Source of the DNA: a virus
Direction: 5' to 3' (one strand)
DNA length: 64,000 nt
IMG/VR virus record: IMGVR_UViG_3300035698_017305
Location: 62,001 to 126,000 of that record
Shown here: positions 16,699-24,948 of the stretch, piece by piece
Layout of the letters: each line of letters begins with the position of its first letter
Position numbering within the stretch: position 1 is the stretch's first letter
Position numbers and translations under genes: made by a program
Notes under the pieces: model-generated
The model's input: only the letters and a program-made list of their open reading frames with translations
Told to the model about the DNA's origin: nothing
Databases searched by the model: none

Positions 16699-17943
16699 AT
16701 GGAAAATGAGCTTAGGTCTTCAGTACAAGACTTGCTCGGTCGTGTTTCTTTCCCAGATGAATTCACCCGGCTGAGAGACACCGCTGCGCTAACGCTATAC
16801 CTGTCTCCAGCATCCTTCCCTTCTGTGTCTACAATGATACGCAACGAGGCCCTCCTGTACATGGGTGCCGCCGCCGATGCAGGGTTGTCTATAATACTAG
16901 CTCTGAAAGACTCCTGGAGACCAGAGGAAGGGTATACCAATGGGGTCGCCCCGTTAGAGAAGGCGGCTCAGGACATGAAGGTAGCGGCCCGGGCCCCATC
17001 AGGGGTTAAGAGCTCACAGATAGGGTCCTTTGTTAACAAGATTGAGAAGTTCGAAACAGGTATCAAGTCATCTGTAAGGGCGGGGGCTTCAGGAAAGACC
17101 GGCATGGATGCCAGTACCTACATAGATGAACAGTACATTCTCTTCACCGATAACTTGGTTAAGGGGGTGGCTTCTTGTTGGGGGTTGGTCGGAGCTTCAA
17201 CATCCTATCTATCATTCTTACCAACGGATTTATCCAATAGGATTATGGAAGCCGCAGGTGACATGATAGGAGAGCTTGCGGAGTACCTGTCTGAGGGGGG
17301 CGGACGAGGTGAACAGTACTCGGTACTAGCTCTGACCTCTACTATAAAGGCAGTGGTTAAAGCTACTGACTCAGAAGTGGAGGTGGACGTACCAGACTCT
17401 CACGCTGAAGCTATACAGACACTAGCCATTCTACTTAAGGAAGTAGATAAGTCATTTGGTACTATAGATTCTGACTTTTTCAGAGGGGTGTTGTCATCAT
17501 CCTTGACATCTTCAGTTCAGTCTAAAGAGAAGGCCAGGGAGATGTCTAAGAGACTCATGCGATTCTTAGTCTTCGTGACCGATGACATCAGTGATGAGGT
17601 GTTGAGGTGGGTAGGTCCTACCTCTAGCCAAGACCCCACGGTCCTGGGAGTGTTAGAAGGGTACTCTGTCACTACCAGTGATGATTCTAACCAAGTAGTG
17701 TTAGGTATCATTGATAGATTAGAGGACAGAGGGTACGATAGAGCTGCGGATTCTCTAAGGTCAGGGGACATAGAGGTCTTTGCAACAATGACTGAGGAGG
17801 AAGCTTCCTATGCTGGGGCTGCTACTGAAAGCCTGCGTAGGATCTCCCTATTCCAGAATAACAACAACGATATAGATTGGGTTGGTAAAGAGGAGCTGCT
17901 AAGCAGGACATTTCGCGGTGGGCTCCCATCATTGGAGGAATAA
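16699..17943 (+). CDS. hypothetical helical virion-module protein (414 aa)
   Basis: Predicted almost wholly alpha-helical and soluble, with many Ser/Leu/Glu residues and no recognisable catalytic motif. It follows the previous stop directly (TAAATG) and shares a TAATG overlap with the next gene, so it is co-translated within the tail operon. No family could be named. A structural or assembly role is inferred only from position. Confidence 0.65.
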   Translation: MENELRSSVQDLLGRVSFPDEFTRLRDTAALTLYLSPASFPSVSTMIRNEALLYMGAAADAGLSIILALKDSWRPEEGYTNGVAPLEKAAQDMKVAARAPSGVKSSQIGSFVNKIEKFETGIKSSVRAGASGKTGMDASTYIDEQYILFTDNLVKGVASCWGLVGASTSYLSFLPTDLSNRIMEAAGDMIGELAEYLSEGGGRGEQYSVLALTSTIKAVVKATDSEVEVDVPDSHAEAIQTLAILLKEVDKSFGTIDSDFFRGVLSSSLTSSVQSKEKAREMSKRLMRFLVFVTDDISDEVLRWVGPTSSQDPTVLGVLEGYSVTTSDDSNQVVLGIIDRLEDRGYDRAADSLRSGDIEVFATMTEEEASYAGAATESLRRISLFQNNNNDIDWVGKEELLSRTFRGGLPSLEE

Positions 17944-18308
17944 TGGCGGACACTCCTGGCACAAGTTTAGAGGTGCGGATAGCGATAGGCAACGCCATAG
18001 CCTTGCTGCGTGCACTGGATGCCAATGAGTTCATAGCCAGTACGGGCATGGCCGGTAGGTCAGGAGCGGGCAACCCAATCACTCCAGTGTCTTTAGACGA
18101 CCTGTTGGAGCAGGCCATCAGTTCCATAGAGGGTGAGAGATCATTCTTCGTGACAGAATGGAAAGCGGCAGAAGAGGTGACGGCCCCATCTAAACTGGGT
18201 AGGCTGGATGAACTTGAAGCTATGCTAACTAAGGTGTCGCAGGCAGCTAAGACCCTGGATACTGAGAGTGGCAGCTACTTACACGACCGTAACCTGGATT
18301 CATTGTAA
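17943..18308 (+). CDS. hypothetical helical protein (121 aa)
   Basis: Unrecognised, helical, moderately acidic protein of 121 residues without membrane segment. It is bracketed by TAATG overlaps on both sides. Size and position resemble small baseplate or tail-completion proteins, but no motif supports a specific call. Confidence 0.6.
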   Translation: MADTPGTSLEVRIAIGNAIALLRALDANEFIASTGMAGRSGAGNPITPVSLDDLLEQAISSIEGERSFFVTEWKAAEEVTAPSKLGRLDELEAMLTKVSQAAKTLDTESGSYLHDRNLDSL

Positions 18309-18961
18309 TGAGCCAAGACATACAAGCCATAAAACTATCTGATGTACTTCAGGTAACGGGGGTAAGGGGTGCTCTAAGTTCCCCTCCAACATTTGCTGTT
18401 ACCGGGGAAGACTTTAGGAATATTGAGACCGTATTGATCAATGGTGTCCCATCCCCTGAGGTGGTAATACTATCGGACACACGGCTATTAGCACAGGTAC
18501 CTGATTCGGTAGTGGGGGAGACCTTTAAGGGAGTGGAAGCCCTCAGTGCCTACTTTACCAACACCAAAGAGGCTAGTAAGATCCAGTTCGGCCTTGGCCG
18601 AAGCACTAAGAAGGTTAGTGGGATAATGAAGATGGCCCAGACATTTTTGAAAGTTCTATTGCAGTCCCCGGGGTCCGACATCTTTGATCCTACATCCGGA
18701 GGAGGACTGATGAAGCTTATCGGTTCTAACACAGACAAATCTGGTGCCGACATCTCAGCCTCTGTGTCTATGGCAGTGGCAAGGGCCTCAGACCAAGTAC
18801 GAAACAAACAAATGCTAGATTCTAGGCTTAACGCTGATGAGAAACTGGCGGTAGCACAGATCATACAAATGCAGTATGATTCTAATAGCACAAGGCTTTT
18901 GGTCAGCTTGTCTCTATTGGCTATCTCTGGAGCTTCTGCCGGGGCAATACTAGCAACGTAA
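18308..18961 (+). CDS. IPT-like domain protein with C-terminal hydrophobic segment (217 aa)
   Basis: Residues 20-80 have an IPT/TIG-like strand order (NIETVLINGVPSPEVVIL, then DTRLLAQVPDSV), a sandwich fold used in surface proteins. The middle is helical. The last 20 residues (SLSLLAISGASAGAILAT) form a hydrophobic segment that could insert in a membrane or be buried in the particle. It lies ten bases before the giant gpJ-like gene, so a baseplate role is plausible but unproven. Confidence 0.55.
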   Translation: MSQDIQAIKLSDVLQVTGVRGALSSPPTFAVTGEDFRNIETVLINGVPSPEVVILSDTRLLAQVPDSVVGETFKGVEALSAYFTNTKEASKIQFGLGRSTKKVSGIMKMAQTFLKVLLQSPGSDIFDPTSGGGLMKLIGSNTDKSGADISASVSMAVARASDQVRNKQMLDSRLNADEKLAVAQIIQMQYDSNSTRLLVSLSLLAISGASAGAILAT

Positions 18962-18970
18962 GGTGGGTTA

Positions 18971-21900
18971 ATGGCTACCGATATGAAACAGTTTTTGGAG
19001 GAACTCCTTGGAGCATTCTCCCCAGATCTAGACTTGAGCGAAGGTTCGCCTGCTCAAGAAGAGTTGATTAACCCTATCATCAGTAGGATGGGCACCGACC
19101 CATTGGATACTGATACCTATGCCTTCATAAAGGATAGGCTGTCTAGAGAGTATCCAGAGCTGGCATTAGGGGATCAGGAAGCCTTAACAGACTTCATGGT
19201 GAAGCCTCTTACCATACTTATGGAGCCCTTCAAGAACTCCATTAACAGGATTAAGCAGGGGCAGACTCTACGGGACCCATCAGTTTTGACATCATCTGAT
19301 GTAGACAACCTTGTGGCTAACCAATTTCTGACCCGAGATAAAGGGGCTAGGTCTACGGGCACCGCCCGGGTATACTTTAGGGCCCCAACGTTTGCTGAGG
19401 TCACCCCATACAACCAGCTCTTGTCTGACACTGGGTTAACGTTCCTACCCACCGAGTTCCAGAGCATCACCGCTGAGTCCATGGCCCTTAACCGGGAGTC
19501 CAGGGCTAAGTACTACTTCGATATCCAGGTAGTGGCCGAACAGGCTGGAACTAGTTACAACCTGACCCCAGGTAAACTGCAAAGCATTGATGGGCTGCCA
19601 CAGGCTACTGGTTTAACTAACCTAACTGACATAGCTGGAGGTCTGGATGAGCAACCTCCTTCAGACTTTGCGGCGGAAGCTGAGAGGAGTACTACTGAGA
19701 GGTCCCTCAACACGTTCAGAGGCATCTACACCCGCATCATGGATGATTACCCCAACGTCAGGTCTGTGGAAGTAGTAGGGTACAACGACCCTGAGATGGA
19801 GAGGGATGAAATAAGGGCTGATAACAGACCATTCACTATGCTGTCTGGGTTCTGCATCATCCTCTATGATTTAGTAGTGTTTGTGTCTGAGTTCGGTGAC
19901 CTTGGCCCGGGTGGACTGTACCGCATTGAAGCAGGTGACACATTCAAGATGTCGTACTCTGATATATTCTACAAAGGTATGGCCTGGGCTGACAGATCAG
20001 AGGAACTTGAGATTGAGAGGGTATACTTCAGTCTGTTGGACTTCCTGCCTAACATGGTGGGCCCTTCAGTGCATATCTTTAAGCTGAGTACCTTACCATC
20101 CGTGGATGCGTCGGTCATGCTTAACTCCGTGGCGGGATGGGGTCTTATCCAGAAGGACATGACTCCTAACATCACCTTGTCTGATATCCCTGGGGGCCTC
20201 ACTTACGAGAGCACTAGGAACGGTTCCCCTATGGTGGACAGCAACGCCATACATATTGGGGGGCATTCGGATGTGTATGTTAGACCGTACACTACTATGA
20301 CAGACACCCTAACTGTGTCCAACATTCTTGGTCTTTACCCTGAGAAGAACGGTGAGGACATGATCCTTACCACTGGTAGCAACGTTGTTTCGGTAGCGGA
20401 GTCTGAGACTAATGCTGACTTCGACTTTACCGAAACAGTATCTCCTAGCATGGGCATTAAGATCTATGGGGTTGGTACATACAAGGTGCTGGCAGTAACT
20501 GCTACCTCCTTGGTGTTGGATGCCGAGATGCCTGCCACCAGAACTGGGGTTAGGTACAGGGCGTTCAGTGATATTGATGTGAGCTTGACCGAGAACAAAC
20601 AACTATTGTATCCGCCTGATGGTGCTAATGATGCCGTTGGGTTACGCACTGATGTAGGAAGCGATGTAGTCAGACTACCTATCAACCCCAGATTGTATGG
20701 GGCTGTGGTGGGGGACACTATCGAGATAACTAGTGGCCTCGACCAAGGTTTCTATTCCATCGTTGAATTCATTGACAATTCTAGAGTAGAGATCAGCGGC
20801 TCCACTGGGTCAACTGACACCACTACGTTCAAGCTGTTCAAACCTTTGGATAACATAACGCTTCCACTGGTCCGTATTAAAGACGTAGATCTTCTTGACA
20901 CAACTGCTCAACCCACCGGGTTGAAGATCCCTTATGCTTACCCTGTTGATACTAGAAACACCCGCAGTTTTGGTGGAGCTAAAACAAAAGGGGAAGCAGC
21001 GGCTGGGTTTGTGCTACCAGAGCTTAAGTTCTGGGACGACTCGATTGTACCGTCCGGTCTAACCAACTTGGCGGCAGCCTCATCCATATGGCCTGATGAA
21101 GAGCCAGCAGGGTGGCCTGAAATGTTGCCTTGGCCACCCCCAACTATAGGAGCATGGTTTGGGTTCACAGTCCCCATGCTTACTGTAGGCCCTGGAGGAA
21201 TCGGGTTTGAGTACGCTACGGACACCGCCACACTGCTTGACCCTAAGCTGGCCTGCTGTGAAGATGGCATACCTGTAGTCATGCTAATCCCTGGCAGTGG
21301 TATCATTGACGGAAATGATGACTACCAGTTCAGTTTTGTGGAAGTATGTTTTCCTAACGCGGTATGGGATGGTGAGTCCAATGTATTCATAGGGCTACCT
21401 GATGTACCATGGGGTTCTATTGCAAAGTACTTTGATGCTATCAACACATCTGTCGGTGATGAGGTGTACGCACCCCCATTCCCTGATATACCACGCAACC
21501 CACTGAAGGATGCTGTGGCCGGGGATATACTGACAGTGAAGTCTGGGCTAGTAGAAGGCTCATACAAGATCAAGAAAGCCTATTGCCTACCATTCCACCT
21601 AGGGGATGTAGTGGATTACCTGTACGGTATCCCTGCAAAGCCGGATTGGTATCCTAGTTGGCAGGTATGGCCACCCATTTGGACACCATCTGATGACGAT
21701 CCAGAGCCTGACTGGTGGGCTAAGCTAGTAGCGGCTCAATATGATGAAGCTGACTACGACTCAACTCAGTACGCTTTGCTTACCCAGTGGCCGCCGATAT
21801 ATCCTCCACTGACTTCAGACCCACCTTGGTGGGACGCTGACGTCGCTGGTGGGGCTGCTGTAACATTCATCCCCGAGTTCGGTGGGAGTGGTTGGCCTAC

Positions 21901-24667
21901 CGCTGACCCTAGCACTGGAGTACCTACTGGCTGGGAAGAGTTCTGGCCATTGGAAGACACTCCTCCGTTCCCATACCCGCCAGCTTTAGAAGACTGGCCC
22001 CCATATACTCAGCCTGTTTTTTGGCCAGGGGCTTTGCCTCTGTCTCAAATACCGCTGCCTGTGGTTGGGGCGGGTGTTCTGCCAGACTTAAACTTGATGG
22101 TACCTTGGCCTCCTAAATCATGGACTCCCCCAGAGGATCCGCCTTGGTGGTGGCCTACTACGGGGGAAGGTGAGGCAGAAGGAGAAGGGTACGTTCAGGA
22201 GTGGCCCTGGGATCCATATGATGGGGTAAGTGCCTACCCCTCATCCACAACTGACTCTACTACAGGTTCGTCTGATGTAACTGGGGCACTCACTACCCCC
22301 TTTACTATCGAGGCTTCTATAGTTGAGCTGGATGCACTGTTCCATGACAGATCTTCCGTTGTTAACCAACTGAATGAGATCCTTAACGATGAGGCACAAC
22401 TAGGGTCTGTCATAGAATCTATAGCGACACTGGCTGGGACACCCCTCACCGATGAGGAGGTGGCTATCTGGGTTGGTATGGTGCAGTCCTTTGTAACCCT
22501 GTTCGGAGAGAATGTAGGGCTGTTAATATCAGTGTTGGGCACAGCGATTAACCTAGTGTTTGGGGTTAACATATCCTCTTGGTTAATACCCATTGTGTAC
22601 AACCTTTGGGCCCTTATGATTACAGACGGCATAGGTACGGACACGTCCCAACTACTAGAGCTGGTTGAAGCGATGGGCATTGACCCTTCCCTCATCCCAG
22701 GACTTGAGGATCTGGAACTTGACTTCACTGTGCCTCCTGAGACTGTCAAGTATGCGTTTGAGCAGATCAAAGACTTGCTGTTCCCTGCATACTCAGTAGG
22801 AACACCGGCCCGTGGGTACCTACGTACTTACTTTATGAACCCCACCACGGTTCAGTTCGAGGGTAAGCACGCGTGGCCTTCACTGTTTATGACTGAGGTA
22901 GCTGGCGCTCCCAAGTTCTTTGCTGCTGATAATAGTGAAGACCCTTACGACCTCGTTCCTCCTAGAGATGAGGATGGCGGGGCGCTGGATACTGCATTAC
23001 CCCGGGACTTGGTTGTAGTTAACCCTCTCGAAGGCATACTTAAGTTGACAGACCTGTCCAACCCGACGCTGTTGGAGCGGGGAGTGCTAGCCGGTACTGA
23101 CCGGATTGAAATACACGAACAGGTGTTCATTAACACCGAGCTTAGAGGACCATATGCACAGGGTTACTTAGGTGTAGCCGGTGTGTTGACCACTGCTGGG
23201 TCTACTGAGGTAGAAATACCCGTCGGTTGCCCTCAGACATTTACCCCAGATAACAAGGGGGATTTACTCTTCATAGAAGATGGAGATGACGAGGGCGGCT
23301 ACGTTGTCACTCAGTGGGTGAACTCTAGGACAGTAGTGTTGGACAGGGAGATGTCTAAGACGTCAGTCCAAGGGGCAAAGATAGGCCAGGGCGTGGTCAT
23401 GTTTGACGCGGACGAAGAGACCAACCTTGTCATTGGTGATGCTGTGTTTGACGCCGGAGACGTGGGTCTGTACATCACTGTATGGGGAGGGGTAGAGCCA
23501 GAGATGGACGGTACCTTCCTCGTCACAGCGGTTGGGGAAGATCTAGATACCCTAACCGTTACTAGATCTAGTGGTAACTTCCCTGAAATTACTGCGGGTA
23601 TGACAGAAGATGAGATGAACGTCTACAGTGTGTGCTGGGTTATCCACTCAGCCCCTGAAGACGACCCCATCCCCACGTCTGGTGGGGGTACTGAGTTGTA
23701 CGCCGTCCAACCGTTCAGGCTGTACAGAAAGGTACCCAAGACCTATGACATCCTTACCATCGACACCACGTTGGATCTGGATGCATCCACCTTCTCAGTA
23801 CAGAATGCTGGGAGAGGTGCCCTCACAACCCAAGTAAGGCCCAGTGACTACTGCCCTTACCGTGTGGTTAGACCGTTTGTTCAGAGGATTAGTGCCACGG
23901 AGATGGCTAATAACCGCACCATAGGAGACATGTACTACTTCGACGTCATGGTTTACTCACTATCTCATGACCCGTCTGTGAACTTGGATGAAGCTACTAG
24001 GTTCGAACCTATAGTGGGCACCTACTCATCAGATGGATGGAGAGCAGAGGTAGAGGACACTAAGTACACATTCTCTACGTTGGAAGAGCCCAGTGTGGTG
24101 CTGAGCTCACAGGTCCTCCCTAGCGGTAGCCCGGATAGCGGAGAGAACTATATCCAGTTGTTGGATCAGAGTATCCAGATCAACTATGACCGATCACCAG
24201 TGGTAGCTACTATCCAGAACTTACTTACGTCCCGACAGGACAGGGTAATAGACTGTAGCCCACTGGCTAGGCACTTCCTGCCATCGTATGTAACGGTCCG
24301 GAAGACCTATACTGGGGGCAGTGAGTCCAACGTTGTGGCGAAGTCCGTTGTTGACTACATCAATGGTCGTGGGGCTATTGATCCTATTCAAATGGACGAA
24401 GTAGAGGACCTGATTAAGAAGACAGGATCTAACCACATCACTCAAGAGTCTTGGATCATATCGTTGACCCATGACTTGGACCGTAGGATTGTGGGCAACA
24501 GAACCAGAGATATGATAGGAGGCTCCGAGCCCTTCTACTTCAAGGGTTCTAACAGGATCTCGTACTTCATAGCTGGTGAGGACATCAGTGGGGTTGACTT
24601 GGACGAGGTAGGGGACGATGCGGTAGTGTTTATGGACCGCTCTCCGGGAGCAATCTCATTTAGATAA
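18971..24667 (+). CDS. giant baseplate J-like wedge protein with Trp/Pro-rich insert (1898 aa)
   Basis: The first 280 residues match the baseplate gpJ/gp6 style: a helical N-terminus with GSPAQEELINPI, the strand pattern RSTGTARVYFRAPTFAEVTP, and a later TTERSLNTFRGIYTRIMDDYP followed by VRSVEVVGYNDPEME. These proteins form wedges linking hub and fibres in contractile tails. Length far exceeds the 300-700 residues usual for the family. Residues about 893-1080 are extremely rich in Trp and Pro. Residues about 1164-1218 are a long hydrophobic stretch (LLISVLGTAINLVFGVNISS). The remainder is beta-rich. AGGTGG lies before the ATG. J-like call moderate; the inserts are unexplained. Confidence 0.65.
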   Translation: MATDMKQFLEELLGAFSPDLDLSEGSPAQEELINPIISRMGTDPLDTDTYAFIKDRLSREYPELALGDQEALTDFMVKPLTILMEPFKNSINRIKQGQTLRDPSVLTSSDVDNLVANQFLTRDKGARSTGTARVYFRAPTFAEVTPYNQLLSDTGLTFLPTEFQSITAESMALNRESRAKYYFDIQVVAEQAGTSYNLTPGKLQSIDGLPQATGLTNLTDIAGGLDEQPPSDFAAEAERSTTERSLNTFRGIYTRIMDDYPNVRSVEVVGYNDPEMERDEIRADNRPFTMLSGFCIILYDLVVFVSEFGDLGPGGLYRIEAGDTFKMSYSDIFYKGMAWADRSEELEIERVYFSLLDFLPNMVGPSVHIFKLSTLPSVDASVMLNSVAGWGLIQKDMTPNITLSDIPGGLTYESTRNGSPMVDSNAIHIGGHSDVYVRPYTTMTDTLTVSNILGLYPEKNGEDMILTTGSNVVSVAESETNADFDFTETVSPSMGIKIYGVGTYKVLAVTATSLVLDAEMPATRTGVRYRAFSDIDVSLTENKQLLYPPDGANDAVGLRTDVGSDVVRLPINPRLYGAVVGDTIEITSGLDQGFYSIVEFIDNSRVEISGSTGSTDTTTFKLFKPLDNITLPLVRIKDVDLLDTTAQPTGLKIPYAYPVDTRNTRSFGGAKTKGEAAAGFVLPELKFWDDSIVPSGLTNLAAASSIWPDEEPAGWPEMLPWPPPTIGAWFGFTVPMLTVGPGGIGFEYATDTATLLDPKLACCEDGIPVVMLIPGSGIIDGNDDYQFSFVEVCFPNAVWDGESNVFIGLPDVPWGSIAKYFDAINTSVGDEVYAPPFPDIPRNPLKDAVAGDILTVKSGLVEGSYKIKKAYCLPFHLGDVVDYLYGIPAKPDWYPSWQVWPPIWTPSDDDPEPDWWAKLVAAQYDEADYDSTQYALLTQWPPIYPPLTSDPPWWDADVAGGAAVTFIPEFGGSGWPTADPSTGVPTGWEEFWPLEDTPPFPYPPALEDWPPYTQPVFWPGALPLSQIPLPVVGAGVLPDLNLMVPWPPKSWTPPEDPPWWWPTTGEGEAEGEGYVQEWPWDPYDGVSAYPSSTTDSTTGSSDVTGALTTPFTIEASIVELDALFHDRSSVVNQLNEILNDEAQLGSVIESIATLAGTPLTDEEVAIWVGMVQSFVTLFGENVGLLISVLGTAINLVFGVNISSWLIPIVYNLWALMITDGIGTDTSQLLELVEAMGIDPSLIPGLEDLELDFTVPPETVKYAFEQIKDLLFPAYSVGTPARGYLRTYFMNPTTVQFEGKHAWPSLFMTEVAGAPKFFAADNSEDPYDLVPPRDEDGGALDTALPRDLVVVNPLEGILKLTDLSNPTLLERGVLAGTDRIEIHEQVFINTELRGPYAQGYLGVAGVLTTAGSTEVEIPVGCPQTFTPDNKGDLLFIEDGDDEGGYVVTQWVNSRTVVLDREMSKTSVQGAKIGQGVVMFDADEETNLVIGDAVFDAGDVGLYITVWGGVEPEMDGTFLVTAVGEDLDTLTVTRSSGNFPEITAGMTEDEMNVYSVCWVIHSAPEDDPIPTSGGGTELYAVQPFRLYRKVPKTYDILTIDTTLDLDASTFSVQNAGRGALTTQVRPSDYCPYRVVRPFVQRISATEMANNRTIGDMYYFDVMVYSLSHDPSVNLDEATRFEPIVGTYSSDGWRAEVEDTKYTFSTLEEPSVVLSSQVLPSGSPDSGENYIQLLDQSIQINYDRSPVVATIQNLLTSRQDRVIDCSPLARHFLPSYVTVRKTYTGGSESNVVAKSVVDYINGRGAIDPIQMDEVEDLIKKTGSNHITQESWIISLTHDLDRRIVGNRTRDMIGGSEPFYFKGSNRISYFIAGEDISGVDLDEVGDDAVVFMDRSPGAISFR

Positions 24668-24932
24668 CTGAGTGGGACAATACCAGTCCGGTGTGTGGGT
24701 CCGATGTGGCTCCACACTCCTGGCACTTACCAACGAAGTTGGGCAATATGGCCCCAGTTTTAAACGGGGTTACAGGATGAAGGACTTTTGACACAGGACC
24801 ACCGCACACAGTGCAGGATACCTGGGCGAAGAAAGCTTCTTCTTTCTCCACTTCAGGGGTTATAATGTCTTCAACTCCGTCTACGAGTTCCGCAAACTCT
24901 GATGGTGGTTTTGGTGGCAAATTATAATCCAT
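24660..24932 (-). CDS. small zinc-finger protein on the opposite strand (90 aa)
   Basis: Acidic protein with two CxxC pairs (CTVCGG and CQECGA) about 30 residues apart, the layout of a zinc ribbon. It lies antisense within the rightward tail operon, its 3' end overlapping the gpJ-like gene by eight bases and its start 17 bases from the next rightward gene. I prefer ATG at 24932. A TTG at 24968 would extend it into the neighbour. It fills the only long gap between tail genes, which supports it being real. Role unknown; could bind DNA or a partner. Confidence 0.6.
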   Translation of the reverse strand: MDYNLPPKPPSEFAELVDGVEDIITPEVEKEEAFFAQVSCTVCGGPVSKVLHPVTPFKTGAILPNFVGKCQECGATSDPHTGLVLSHSVI

Positions 24933-24948
24933 GGACACAGGATAAACA

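Noticed and set aside
22234-22770. 178-residue leftward ORF opposite the gpJ-like gene
   Set aside because: Ser/Thr-rich antisense shadow without a plausible start signal.
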